A DNA stretch of 64,000 nt from Actinoplanes flavus. Lineage in GTDB: Bacteria; Actinomycetota; Actinomycetes; Mycobacteriales; Micromonosporaceae. The stretch is taken from contig NZ_JAGFNS010000023.1 of NCBI RefSeq assembly GCF_017592555.1, forward strand, positions 19,188 to 83,187. The letters run 5' to 3'. Both the position numbers and the translations under genes were made by a program. The notes under the pieces are model-generated. The model had not been told where the DNA came from. It saw nothing but the letters and a program-made list of their open reading frames with translations, and made no database searches. Below, one piece after another: positions 16,482-26,843 of this stretch; the first letter of the stretch is position 1, and every line of letters begins with the position of its first letter.

Positions 16482-16559
16482 CCCAGCCCCTTCGGTTCGT
16501 TACTCCACTAATGAACCATAGAGCTTAAAGTCCGACCGGTAAATGCCGATGGAGGGTGC

Positions 16560-18152
16560 ATGAAGAACTTGACCATCGGAAGGCGACTCGGAGTGGGATT
16601 CTCCATCGTCGTCTTCACCATGGTCGCGCTGGTGGTGACCGGTGTCGTACAGGTCAACAAGATCAACGACAAGCTCACTGTCATCAACGACCAGAACGCC
16701 GTCAAACAGCGGTACGCCATCAACTTCCGAGGCAGCGTGCACGATCGTGCCATCGCGCTGCGCGACCTCGTTCACGCCACCAGCTCCGGCGACGTGGCCA
16801 GCGAAAAGGCCCTGATCGAGAAGCTCGCCGCCAAATACGCCGAGTCCGAGACGAAGATGAACGACATCTTCGCCGACGAATCGATGGTCAGCCCCGCCGA
16901 GAAGGACGCCCTCGACGGCATCAACGAGGTCCAGGCCCAGACCAACCCCCTGGTCGAGGAGGTCACCACGCTGCGCGAGGCCGGCCGCACGGCCGACGCC
17001 GTCGCCCTGCTCAACAAGGAGGCCAAACCGGCCTTCACCGAATGGCTGCGCGTCATCAACACCTTCATCGACCTCGAAGAGTCGATGAACCAGCAGGAGA
17101 CCGCCACCGCCCGCAACATCGGCGACGACTTCCGGACGCTGATGATCCTGCTCCTGGCCGCCGCCATCGGCGTCGCCGCCGCGATCGCCTGGTGGGTCAC
17201 CCGCAGCATCACCCGCCCGCTCGGCCAGGCCGCCGACGTGCTCGCCGCGGTCGCCGACGGCGACCTCACCAAACGCCTCGACAACCGGTCCGCCGACGAG
17301 GTCGGCCAGATGAGCCGCTCGATGAACACCGCCCTGGAGTCCATCGGCGGCGCCCTGCGCAGCCTCGCCCACGGCACCGACACCCTGAACACCACCAACG
17401 AGCGCATGGGCCGGCTGTCCGCGCAGCTCGCCGACGGCGCCCGCGAATCGTCGATGCAGGCCGACATCGTCGCCGCCTCCGCCGACGAGGTGTCCCGCAG
17501 CGTGCACACCGTGGCCGCCGGCTCCGAGGAGATGGGCGCCTCCATCCGGGAGATCGCCACCAGCGCCAACGAGGCCGCCACGGTCGCCTCCCGCGCCGTC
17601 ACCGCGGTCCAGGCCACCACCGCCTCGGTGTCGCGGCTGGGCGCCTCCAGCCGGGAGATCGGCGACGTCGTCAAGACGATCACCAGCATCGCCGAGCAGA
17701 CCAACCTGCTGGCCCTCAACGCCACCATCGAGGCGGCCCGGGCCGGTGAGCAGGGCAAGGGCTTCGCGGTCGTCGCCGGCGAGGTCAAGGACCTGGCCCA
17801 GGAGACCGCCCGGGCCACCGAGGACATCGCCCGCCGGGTCGAGGCCATCCAGGCCGGCACCGCCGGCGCGGTCAGCGCGATCAGCGAGGTCGCCGAGGTG
17901 ATCGAGCAGATCAACGAGTACCAGACCACGATCGCGTCCGCGGTGGAGGAGCAGACCGCCACCACCAACGAGATCAACCGCAGCGTCAACGAGGCGGCCG
18001 GCGGCTCCAGCCAGATCGCCGCCAACATCGGCAACGTGGCCTCGGTCGCCCGCAACACCACCGACCTGGTCAACCAGTCCGACCAGGCGGTACAGGAACT
18101 CGGGCAGGTCACCGGGGAACTGCGCACGCTGGTGGCACAGTTCCGGTTCTGA
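16560..18152 (+). CDS. methyl-accepting chemotaxis protein
   Basis: A 530-residue transmembrane receptor. TM1 lies at about 13-34 and a four-helix-bundle sensor domain at about 35-195. TM2 (LMILLLAAAIGVAAAIAWWV) is near 197-216. A HAMP domain follows to about 270, then the MA signalling domain with the conserved hairpin tip (EQTNLLALNATIEAARAGEQ near 380). It feeds a CheA/CheW complex controlling flagellar rotation. No che genes are nearby, so it is an orphan receptor, fitting zoospore taxis. A terminator follows. Confidence 0.95.
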   Translation: MKNLTIGRRLGVGFSIVVFTMVALVVTGVVQVNKINDKLTVINDQNAVKQRYAINFRGSVHDRAIALRDLVHATSSGDVASEKALIEKLAAKYAESETKMNDIFADESMVSPAEKDALDGINEVQAQTNPLVEEVTTLREAGRTADAVALLNKEAKPAFTEWLRVINTFIDLEESMNQQETATARNIGDDFRTLMILLLAAAIGVAAAIAWWVTRSITRPLGQAADVLAAVADGDLTKRLDNRSADEVGQMSRSMNTALESIGGALRSLAHGTDTLNTTNERMGRLSAQLADGARESSMQADIVAASADEVSRSVHTVAAGSEEMGASIREIATSANEAATVASRAVTAVQATTASVSRLGASSREIGDVVKTITSIAEQTNLLALNATIEAARAGEQGKGFAVVAGEVKDLAQETARATEDIARRVEAIQAGTAGAVSAISEVAEVIEQINEYQTTIASAVEEQTATTNEINRSVNEAAGGSSQIAANIGNVASVARNTTDLVNQSDQAVQELGQVTGELRTLVAQFRF

Positions 18153-18173
18153 CACCGGCGCACCGCGACGGAA

Positions 18174-18193
18174 GAGGGGGCTCAGGCCCCCTC
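18174..18193 (+). terminator. hairpin terminator after chemotaxis receptor
   Basis: GAGGGGGC (18174-18181), loop TCAG, GCCCCCTC (18186-18193), 22 bases past the receptor stop. There is no strong U-tract, which is common for actinobacterial terminators. Confidence 0.7.
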
Positions 18194-18378
18194 CTCCGGC
18201 GTTTGACGGGGGAACGGCGCCGCGGCCGGTACCGGACGGCCCATGGAACTGGAGGGGGCGACCGGCGGCACCGACCGCGGCGAGCAGACGCCATACTGCT
18301 TGATCATGATGACTGTCGCATCTGGTCAATCACCTAGGGGGTGCACCACGTCTACGTAGTAGCCGGTATGGTGCGCCG

Positions 18379-20271
18379 ATGTTCGGGGAGCACAACGGCG
18401 ACCTGCCGCTCGATCTGAGCCCGTTCGTCGGCCGCGACGACCTGCTCGCCGCGGTGACCGAGCGGCTGCGCCGAACCCGGCTGCTCACTCTGACCGGTCC
18501 CGCCGGCGTCGGCAAGAGCCGGCTGGCCCAGCGCGCCGCCGTCCGCCTCGGCCGGGTCCGCTACGCCGACCTCGCCACCGGCACACCACCGTGGGCACAT
18601 CTCGCGGCCGCGCTCGGCATCCCCGACCACGACACCGCCCACCCCGACGCGATCTTCGCCCACCTCGCCGGGCTGCCCACCGTCCTTATTCTGGACTCCT
18701 GCGACGCACTCGACGGCGCCGCCGAGGTCACCACCGCCCTGCTGCGCGCCGCACCCGGGCTGCGGATCCTGGCCACCGCACGGCAGCGGCTCGGCATCGA
18801 CGGCGAGTACGCGCTGCCCGTACCCCCGCTGGTTTCGCCGGACGCGGTCCGGTTGTTCCTCGACCTCGCCGAAGCCGGCGGCGTCGCCGCGACCGCCCTG
18901 ACCGACCAGCCGGCCGTCGAACGGCTCTGCACCGAACTCGACGGACTGCCGCTGGCGATCAAACTCGCCGCCGCCCGCGCCCGCACCATGTCCCTGACCG
19001 AACTGACCGAACGCGCCACCGACCGGTTCACCCTGCTGCCCGGCCTGCGGGCCGCCGTCGAGCTCAGCTACCGGCAATGCACACCGGCCGAACAGCGACG
19101 GTGGGCCGACTGCGCGGTGTTCGCCGCCCCGTTCACCGCGGCCGCCGCGGCCGCGGACCTCGACGGGCTGGTCGACAAGTCGGTGCTGACCGCGGCCACC
19201 GACACCCACCCGGCCCGGTTCACCATGCTGCGCACCCTGCGCGCCTACGGCCTCGAACAACTCGGCGACCAGGCCACCGCGGCCCGCGACCGGCACCGCG
19301 ACCACTACCGCGCGTGGCTGGCCGAGGCCGCCGACGGCTGGTTCGGGCCCCAGGAGGCGCACGTGCTGGCGACCGTCCGCGACGAACTGCCCGACATCCT
19401 CGCCGCCATCGACCACAGTCACGCCACCGGCGCCCACGACGACGCCGACACCCTGGCCCGCGATCTGCTGCGCACCCGGGCCCCGTTCGTGTCCGGCCGG
19501 CTCGACGACCTCGACCCGGCCACCGCCTGGGCCGTGCTGCGCGACGACCCGCACACCGGCCCCCTGACCGCCGCGATCAGCGCCGCCTTCACCGGCGCCC
19601 CGGACGCGCGCGCCCTGGCCACCGCCTGCCTGCACCGGGCCGAGACGGCAGGCGCCCCGGTCGCGCACAGCTGGGCACTGTGGGCCGGCGCCCTGGCCGC
19701 CCACCGCGCCGGCGACCACGACACCGCCACCGCACTGATGACCGCCTGCCTCGGCATCCAGCGCCGCGTCGACGACCGGTGGGGCCAGGCGTGGAGCATC
19801 GAACTCGCCGCCTGGATCCTCGCGGCCCGCTGCGACGACACCGAACAGGCCGGGCGGGCGGCCTGGCTGCTCGGCGCCGCCCACGCCCGGCACCGGCAGC
19901 TCGGCGTCGACCTGACCGGCATCCGGCCACTCGACGACGCCCGCGCCCAGGCCCACGCCCGCATCGAGACCGTCCTCGGCGCCGACACCGCCGCCGCCGA
20001 GCACGCCGCGGGCGTTCAGGGCCACGACCACGCCCTGCGCATCGCCCTCGGCGAACCCATCTCCCGCCGCGCGTCCGCCCCACCCGGCGGCGGCCTCACC
20101 ACCCGCGAACAGGAGATCGCCGGCCTGGTCGCCGAAGGGCTCACCAGCGCCCGGATCGGGGCCCGGCTACGGATCAGCGCCCGAACCGTCGACACCCACA
20201 TCCGCAACATCGGCGCGAAACTCGGCCTGACCAACCGGGCCGCCATCGCCGCCTGGGCGTCCTCGCGCTGA
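18379..20271 (+). CDS. AAA/NB-ARC regulator with LuxR-type HTH
   Basis: A 630-residue regulator. An N-terminal ATPase has FVGRDDL then TGPAGVGKSRLA (Walker A, about residues 38-49) and TVLILDSCDAL (Walker B, about 96-106). A helical middle with repeat-like segments follows. The C-terminal LuxR/GerE helix-turn-helix is LTTREQEIAGLVAEGLTSAR followed by ISARTVDTHIRNIGAKLGL. The arrangement resembles STAND-type activators that need ATP and an inducer. Its target genes are not evident; the next gene is convergent. Confidence 0.88.
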   Translation: MFGEHNGDLPLDLSPFVGRDDLLAAVTERLRRTRLLTLTGPAGVGKSRLAQRAAVRLGRVRYADLATGTPPWAHLAAALGIPDHDTAHPDAIFAHLAGLPTVLILDSCDALDGAAEVTTALLRAAPGLRILATARQRLGIDGEYALPVPPLVSPDAVRLFLDLAEAGGVAATALTDQPAVERLCTELDGLPLAIKLAAARARTMSLTELTERATDRFTLLPGLRAAVELSYRQCTPAEQRRWADCAVFAAPFTAAAAAADLDGLVDKSVLTAATDTHPARFTMLRTLRAYGLEQLGDQATAARDRHRDHYRAWLAEAADGWFGPQEAHVLATVRDELPDILAAIDHSHATGAHDDADTLARDLLRTRAPFVSGRLDDLDPATAWAVLRDDPHTGPLTAAISAAFTGAPDARALATACLHRAETAGAPVAHSWALWAGALAAHRAGDHDTATALMTACLGIQRRVDDRWGQAWSIELAAWILAARCDDTEQAGRAAWLLGAAHARHRQLGVDLTGIRPLDDARAQAHARIETVLGADTAAAEHAAGVQGHDHALRIALGEPISRRASAPPGGGLTTREQEIAGLVAEGLTSARIGARLRISARTVDTHIRNIGAKLGLTNRAAIAAWASSR

Positions 20272-20276
20272 CCTCG

Positions 20277-21680
20277 CTACCGGCCGCCGCGGCCCAGCGC
20301 CCGGCCCGCACCGGCGACCACGGTGGTCGCCAGGATCCAGCCGGCCGCCATCACCGCCAGCGTCACCGCCTTGTCCGCGCCCACCGGATCCCACGCCTTG
20401 TCATGACCCAGATCCACCAGCGGCACCAGCACATCCACGCTGTACAGCAACGGATCCCAGGTCGGCGACTCGTCCGGCTTCACCGCCCGCAACGGCCCCG
20501 ACCAGGCGAACCAGCCGGTGCTCACCGCCACCACCGCCAGCAGCCACGCCAGCGCCCGGCCCGGCCGGTAACCGAACCCGATCGTCACGTTCTGCACCGC
20601 ACCCCACAGCGCGCCCAGCCGGCCCTTGGCCCGGTGCCGCAGCCGCTCACGCACCACCAGCACCTGCCGGGCCTCCTGCTCCCGGCCGTCGCGCCGCAAC
20701 GCCGCCGCCAACTGGTCGTACGGGCCCAGCGCCGCCCCCGTCGTGAACCGCGCCATCCAGTCCAGACGCTGCCCGGTCGTCCACCCGTGCACATCCTCGG
20801 AACGGCGGGTCAGCCGGTCGTAGGTGAGCCCGTCCAGCTCGATGCGGCAGCCCGCCGGCCAGTTCACCGGATCGTCGACCAGCCGCCCCACCCGGGCGTC
20901 ACGCAGACTGATCGTCCCGGTCGACTCCGGCGCCGGCCGCAACGTCAGCATCCGCGCCTGCGTCTCGATCAGCAGCAGCGCGTGCCGGCCGTCGCGGCCG
21001 CGCAGCAACGCCCGCTGCAACGTGATGCTGCCGGCCACCCGGGCGCCGATCAGGTTGACCTCGCCGTCGGCGACCAGATCGTGGCTGAAGAACCCGCCCC
21101 CGACCGACATTCCGCCGGCGTTGACGGCCGCCCCGGTGTCGGCCGCCGGGCCGCACGCCGACCGGGTCAGGTCCACGTTGCCGCCGACCCGGGAACCGGC
21201 CAGCCGCAGACCCCGCGCGATCGTTGCGTCGCGGATGATCACACCGCCGCCGACCTCGGCCCGTTGCAGATGAATCGACCCTTGCACGACACTGCGGTCC
21301 AGGTCCACGGTCCCGTCGATGCGGGCCGGCAGCATCCAGACGTCGCCACCGACGGTCATATCCCGGGCCGCGACGTCACCCGCCACCCGCAGCCCGTCGG
21401 CCGCGATCCCGGGCAGCACGCACTCGTCCAGGTTCACCGACAGCAACTCGGCGTGATCCAGGCACAACACCTGCTCGAACACGCACCGCCGCAACCAGAT
21501 CGGCGCCTCGACCCGCGCGCCGGTCAGATCCAGGGCGCCGGTGATCCGCGCCCCGGCCAGATCCAGGCGGCCGGGCTCGCGCAGCAGCCCGGCCAGAAAC
21601 GCCGCATCCACGGTCCGGCCGGCCAGATCCAGGCGGGCACCGGCCCGATAGGCCCGCCGCACCCGGCTTCTGATCGTCAC
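20277..21680 (-). CDS. beta-solenoid repeat membrane protein
   Basis: A 467-residue protein. Residues ~30-280 are a chain of ~20-residue repeats such as LDLAGARITGALDLTGARVE and GGNVDLTRS, which predict a right-handed beta-helix related to pentapeptide or bactofilin-like solenoids. The C-terminal quarter has two hydrophobic segments (ALAWLLAVVAVSTGWFAW and VTLAVMAAGWILATTVVAGA). Similar proteins are seen in streptomycetes with uncertain names. It could be a membrane-anchored scaffold. No enzymatic motif is visible. Confidence 0.7.
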   Translation of the reverse strand: MTIRSRVRRAYRAGARLDLAGRTVDAAFLAGLLREPGRLDLAGARITGALDLTGARVEAPIWLRRCVFEQVLCLDHAELLSVNLDECVLPGIAADGLRVAGDVAARDMTVGGDVWMLPARIDGTVDLDRSVVQGSIHLQRAEVGGGVIIRDATIARGLRLAGSRVGGNVDLTRSACGPAADTGAAVNAGGMSVGGGFFSHDLVADGEVNLIGARVAGSITLQRALLRGRDGRHALLLIETQARMLTLRPAPESTGTISLRDARVGRLVDDPVNWPAGCRIELDGLTYDRLTRRSEDVHGWTTGQRLDWMARFTTGAALGPYDQLAAALRRDGREQEARQVLVVRERLRHRAKGRLGALWGAVQNVTIGFGYRPGRALAWLLAVVAVSTGWFAWSGPLRAVKPDESPTWDPLLYSVDVLVPLVDLGHDKAWDPVGADKAVTLAVMAAGWILATTVVAGAGRALGRGGR

Positions 21681-21757
21681 CCGCCGATCTAAACAAACCC
21701 TTCCCGGTACGGGCTACGCGCTCTGCCCGCACCATCGCGCCCGGCCGGCCGGGTTGA

Positions 21758-22015
21758 TCAACTCAGCGGGGTGGGGACGCGCTCGCGCAGCATGCGGCAG
21801 GACTCCTCGGTGGCGCCGGGACCCTCGATCCAGCCGGCGAAGTCCAGCGCCTGCTTGATCGAGACCCCGAACTCGTCCAGGAACGCCTTCGCGGTGTACG
21901 TGCTGTGCCGTCCCCACCCGTGGGCCTGCGCGGCCAGGGCCACGTCGACGACATCACCGCCGGCGTCCACGACCGCCCGGAAGACACGCCGGATCTCCGC
22001 CTGTTCGGTCAGCAT
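21758..22015 (-). CDS. small hypothetical protein
   Basis: An 85-residue protein from the ATG at 22015 (the open frame reaches 22141, but the extra part is Arg/Pro-rich). The middle reads VVDVALAAQAHGWGRHSTYT and looks like a compact helical domain. I do not recognise the family. It stands alone between the solenoid gene and the F420-type oxidoreductase gene. Confidence 0.5.
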   Translation of the reverse strand: MLTEQAEIRRVFRAVVDAGGDVVDVALAAQAHGWGRHSTYTAKAFLDEFGVSIKQALDFAGWIEGPGATEESCRMLRERVPTPLS

Positions 22016-22085
22016 GGTGGGCAGCCTCCCCGGCGGGCGGGCCGCGCCGCAAACGACTTTTCCCTGAGCCCAGCCGACCGGTCGA

Positions 22086-22104
22086 AGCCCGGCGGGCGCG
22101 GCAC
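22086..22104 (-). repeat. fragment of the dispersed repeat (copy D)
   Basis: Nineteen bases whose complement, GTGCCGCGCCCGCCGGGCT, matches exactly the core of the ~150-bp dispersed repeat found at 29964-30118 and 61305-61490. Only this short core is recognisable, so it may be an eroded copy or chance in GC-rich sequence. Confidence 0.4.
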
Positions 22105-22174
22105 GGGCGCGCCGTGGCAGACGATCGCGCGGGTCTGCCACGGCGGGTTCGGGTAGCCCGTACCAAAAATGGGG

Positions 22175-23056
22175 TCAGGAACGCACGACGGCCTGGATGG
22201 TGTCGAGGGCCTTGAGCCGCTCGGCGCCCGTGCCGAGCAGGCCGTCCGGGATGATCAGCTCGTCGAGGCCGATCGCCCGGTAGGCCTCGACGGTGCGGGC
22301 GATCTCGGAGGCGGAGCCGCCGTAGACCGGGACCGGCAGGTTCTGCGGCAGCGGGCCGTCCACGACGACCAGCGCCTGCGCGGTCCGGCCGATCGCGCGC
22401 GGATCGCGGCCGACGGTGGCGCAGTGGGAGTCGAGGACCCGCGACTTGTGGGCGATCGTCTCCGGCAGGCCCCACGTGTTCCACAGGTCGGCGTATTCGG
22501 CGACGACCTTGAGCATGCGCTTCTCGCCTTTGGCGCCGATCAGGATGGGCAGCGGGTCCTGGACCGGTTTGGGTTCGCAGACCGCGCCGGTGAGCTGGTA
22601 GTACTCGCCGGTGAAATCGGTGGTCGGGGTACGCAGCAGGCCGTGCCACACCTGCAGCGCCTCGACGAACCGGTCCAGCAGCCGCTTCACCGGAGGCAGG
22701 TCGATGCCGTACTGGTGGTGTTCGTTGACCTGCCAGCCGGCGCCGACGCCGAAGACGAACCGGCCGCCGGTGATGTGGTCGACGGTGGCGGCCATGTTCG
22801 CCAGCACCGCCGGATGCCGGTAGGTGTTGCCGTAGACGAGCGTGCCGATGCGCACCCGCGGGATCGCCGCGCCCAGGGCGGCGGCCAGTGAACCGGCCTC
22901 CAGCATCGGCGTGTCGGGCCGCTGGTCGACCGGCAGGTTCGGCATGAAGTGGTCGGCGATGTAGACGCCGTCCCAGCCGGTGTCGGCCGCGTGCCGGGCC
23001 ACCTCCAGGATGCCGGCGTACGGCTGGGCGGCGCTGGGCCAGATCGAGAGTCGCAT
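22175..23056 (-). CDS. LLM-class F420-dependent oxidoreductase
   Basis: A 293-residue TIM-barrel flavin/F420-dependent oxidoreductase of the luciferase-like family. Typical segments are DGVYIADHFMPN near residue 30, RVRIGTLVYGNTYRHPAVLA near 75 and GGRFVFGVGAGW near 105. Cofactor F420 is probable because actinobacteria use it widely, but FMN cannot be excluded. ATG 23056 is chosen; the extra upstream residues are not conserved in the family. It is a single gene, divergent from the membrane-protein operon. Confidence 0.88.
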   Translation of the reverse strand: MRLSIWPSAAQPYAGILEVARHAADTGWDGVYIADHFMPNLPVDQRPDTPMLEAGSLAAALGAAIPRVRIGTLVYGNTYRHPAVLANMAATVDHITGGRFVFGVGAGWQVNEHHQYGIDLPPVKRLLDRFVEALQVWHGLLRTPTTDFTGEYYQLTGAVCEPKPVQDPLPILIGAKGEKRMLKVVAEYADLWNTWGLPETIAHKSRVLDSHCATVGRDPRAIGRTAQALVVVDGPLPQNLPVPVYGGSASEIARTVEAYRAIGLDELIIPDGLLGTGAERLKALDTIQAVVRS

Positions 23057-23108
23057 GATCGAAACCTTGCCAGACCACCCGTACGGGTGAGGTCGCGGTT
23101 CACCTAGG

Positions 23109-23969
23109 ATGCCCGCCATGCGGGCGAACGGGGAGACGGCAATCGTTCCCATGCGGGCGATGACCGGGGGCGAGACCCTGGACGCCGCGGTGGCGTTGCT
23201 ACGGCAGCGGGCACTGCCGCTGCTCGCCGTGGCCGCACCTCTGGCGATCGTCGAGCAGGCGGTGCTGTTCGTCTGGCGGGCGATGCTGGATCTGGACCCG
23301 CCGGTCTACTGGCCGGACGACCCGTCGCTGCCCTGGTGGATGATGATCTCCGCCGGTTTCGCGATGGAGGCGTTCGTGATCGCGCTGCTCGGCGCGTACG
23401 CGGGCGCCGCCGCCGGCCCGGCACTGCTCGGCCGGAAAGCGTCGCACGCCGAGATCTGGCGCCGCTACCGTCCGCTGTCGGCCATCCCGCTCGCGCTGGT
23501 GCTCGGCGGTGTGGCGTACGCGGCCGCGTTCGGCGGCTTCCTCGGGCTGATCCTGATCTGGGTGCTGTTCGGGCTGGCCCCGGCCGTGCTCACGTTCGAA
23601 CGGGCCCGCAACCCGATGACCGCCGTCGGCCGGTCGGCGGCCCTGTCGACCCGGGCCGGCATGCGCGCCGGCGGGTTGCGGCTGCTCGGCTACGGCGTGT
23701 GGCTGGCGATCCGGTTCGCGTTGGGCACCGGCTGGACGGCGGCCGCCGAGATGCTCGGCACCATCCCGGGTTCGCAGACGTGGATGGTGTGGGCGGTGCC
23801 GGCCGCGTGGGCGTTCGCCAACACCCTCGCCTACGCGGCGCTGGCCTGCCTGGACGCGGTGCTGGTGGCGGAGACGCGGATCCGTACCGAAGGGCTGGAC
23901 ATCGCGGTGGGCCGGGCCCGCAGCCGCGGCGAGGACGGGACGGCGGCGCTGGTGGTGGCCAAGCGATGA
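23109..23969 (+). CDS. multi-pass membrane protein of MoxR cluster
   Basis: A 286-residue integral membrane protein with about six hydrophobic segments, for example LPLLAVAAPLAIVEQAVLFV and PLALVLGGVAYAAAFGGFLG. It resembles the membrane domain found with glycerophosphodiester phosphodiesterases and is the usual first gene of the DUF4129/DUF4350/MoxR/DUF58 cluster. Its stop overlaps the DUF4129 start (ATGA at 23966-23969). Starts at 23118 or 23151 are possible alternatives. Confidence 0.75.
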   Translation: MPAMRANGETAIVPMRAMTGGETLDAAVALLRQRALPLLAVAAPLAIVEQAVLFVWRAMLDLDPPVYWPDDPSLPWWMMISAGFAMEAFVIALLGAYAGAAAGPALLGRKASHAEIWRRYRPLSAIPLALVLGGVAYAAAFGGFLGLILIWVLFGLAPAVLTFERARNPMTAVGRSAALSTRAGMRAGGLRLLGYGVWLAIRFALGTGWTAAAEMLGTIPGSQTWMVWAVPAAWAFANTLAYAALACLDAVLVAETRIRTEGLDIAVGRARSRGEDGTAALVVAKR

Positions 23970-24565
23970 GAGGATACGACGAGTTCCTCGGCCGGGTCTT
24001 CGCGGTGATCCCGCCCGGTCTGATGCTGATGATCCTGCTCGCGGTAACCGGGCTGGTCGCGGCGGGCTGGTACTGGTATCCGGCGTGGGTGCCGCGCCGG
24101 CTCCCCCGGTTCACCGGGAAAAAGCCGCGCTGGAAGCTCTGGCGCCGCACGAAGAAGGCGAAACACGGGAAGAAGAAGAAGGAAGCAGCTCCCCGCCGCC
24201 AGAAAGTGGATAAAAAGCGCAAAGAGCCAAAAACCCCGGCTCTGGTACGGCAGTCGAAAGCTGACCGACTGGCCGCCGAGGGCCGCTACGCCGAAGCCAT
24301 CCGCGAACGCCTGCGCGACACCGTCGCCGACCTCACCCGCGCCGGCGTGATCGACCCCGAACCCGGCACCACCGCCGCCGAACTGACCACCGCCGCGAGC
24401 ACCGGCCGCCCGCAGATCAGCCCCTCGCTGACCGGCGCCACCGGCCTGTTCTCCGAGATCTGGTACGGCCGGCGCCCGGCCGGCCGCGGCGAGGACGACA
24501 AGATGCGGGAGATGACCGCCGAAGTACGCGCCGCCCTGCGACCCGGACCGGGAGCCGACCGATGA
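23966..24565 (+). CDS. DUF4129 membrane protein
   Basis: A 199-residue protein with an N-terminal membrane segment (VIPPGLMLMILLAVTGLVAA). A very basic Lys/Arg-rich stretch follows (about residues 50-90). The C-terminal DUF4129 domain begins around SKADRLAAEGRYAEAIRERL. The GC content drops locally in the Lys-rich stretch. It is translationally coupled on both sides (ATGA overlaps). In this conserved cluster, DUF4129 is associated with a MoxR/VWA-like chaperone system at the membrane. Confidence 0.8.
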   Translation: MRGYDEFLGRVFAVIPPGLMLMILLAVTGLVAAGWYWYPAWVPRRLPRFTGKKPRWKLWRRTKKAKHGKKKKEAAPRRQKVDKKRKEPKTPALVRQSKADRLAAEGRYAEAIRERLRDTVADLTRAGVIDPEPGTTAAELTTAASTGRPQISPSLTGATGLFSEIWYGRRPAGRGEDDKMREMTAEVRAALRPGPGADR

Positions 24566-25880
24566 AACGCTGGATGCGGGTCGCCATCCCGTTCGGGCTG
24601 CTGACCGCCGCGGTCACCGGCACCCTGATCGTGCACGCCGTCGAACAACCCGACCCCGACGACCCCGAGTACCTGACCCCGGTGCACGTCCAGGAGATCA
24701 GCGGCGGCACCCTGGCCGAACGCCTGGTCGCCGAAGGCGTCACCGTCGAGCGCGCCACCAGCACCGAACAGGCCGTCACCGCCGTCACCAAGGCCGGCCG
24801 GGCCACCCTGTTCCTCTCCACCCCCGACCTGGCCGACCTGCCACAGCTGCGCAGACTGCCGCGCGGCACGAACATCGTCGCGGTCGCCCCGTCCGAACTG
24901 TCGCTGCGCCGCATCGACTGGCCGGTCGCGGTCGAGGGCAGCCACTGGACCAGCACCGTCACCGACCCGGGCTGCGCCGACCCGGTCGCCACCGCCGCCG
25001 GCCCGGCCGCCGTCCTGCGCACCGCATACCGCGCCGACGCCGGCACCACCTGCTACGCGGGCGGGCTGGTGTCGTTCAGCCACAACGGCCTGTTCGTGAC
25101 CGTGGCCGGATCCCCGGACCCGTTCCGCGACGACCGGATCGCCGAACACGGCAACGCCTCGCTCGCCGTCGGGCTGCTGTCGCGCGACACCCGGGTGGTG
25201 TGGCTGGACGTGCACGAGCCGGACGTCACCCCGACGACACCGCCGCCCACCCAGCCGACTTTCGCATACACGCCGGACCCGAACGCCACCGACGAGTACT
25301 ACGACGAGGACTACTACGGCGACGGCGACGGTGACGGCGGCTACGGCGTGCCGGGCGGGGGCGACGGTCAGGGCGAAGCAGAAGGCGAAGGCGACGGGGA
25401 AGGCGACGGCGAGAGCAACGCCGGAGGCGGCAGCCCGCTGCGCGACGACCCGTTCCTCAACTCCCTGCCGTCCACGTTCTGGGCCACCCTGCTGCTGCTC
25501 GTGCTCATCCTGATCGCCCTCGCGATCGCGGCCGCCCGCCGCCTCGGCGCCCCGGTCACCGAACCGCTGCCCTCCCAGGTCCCGGCCAACGAGACGATGC
25601 TCGGCCACGCCCGCCTCTACGCGGTCGCCCGCGCCCGCGACGAGTCGATGCTGGTGCTGCGCGACGCCGCCCGCCGCCGGCTCACCACCCACCTGAACCT
25701 GCCGCCGGACGCCGGCACCGAACAGATCGCCCACGCCGCCGGCCTGCCGGTCCGCTACGTCCGCGACATCCTCGACCGCGACCCGCCGGAGTCCAACAGC
25801 GACCTGGTCGAGGCCGCCACCCTGCTGCAAGGCCTGGTCCGCGACGTGACCGGAACCCACACCGACGAAGGAGACCCCTC

Positions 25881-25884
<4 letters not shown>
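24562..25884 (+). CDS. DUF4350 membrane protein
   Basis: A 440-residue protein with an N-terminal anchor (IPFGLLTAAVTGTLIVHAVE). An extracytoplasmic DUF4350 domain (about residues 35-220) is followed by an acidic Asp/Tyr/Gly/Glu-rich linker (about 245-300). A second membrane helix (FWATLLLLVLILIALAIAAA) leads to a cytoplasmic tail. The acidic linker is a simple-sequence run and may vary between strains. It overlaps both neighbours by four bases. Confidence 0.8.

Positions 25885-26842
<958 letters not shown>

Positions 26843-26843
<1 letters not shown>

Noticed and set aside
16500..18329. Minus-strand reading frame opposite the chemotaxis receptor, rich in Gly/Asp/Val
   Set aside because: Antisense shadow of the MCP gene; no promoter, family or start support.
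18591..21692. Very long plus-strand reading frame of about 1000 codons
   Set aside because: It is an Arg/Pro-rich shadow across the AAA-LuxR gene and the opposite-strand solenoid gene, caused by high GC at third positions. No domain or start context supports it.
25260..25440. Repeated GGCGACGG/GGCGAAGG pattern, considered as a satellite or CRISPR-like array
   Set aside because: It encodes the acidic Gly/Asp/Glu linker of the DUF4350 protein; no spacers or regular repeat unit.
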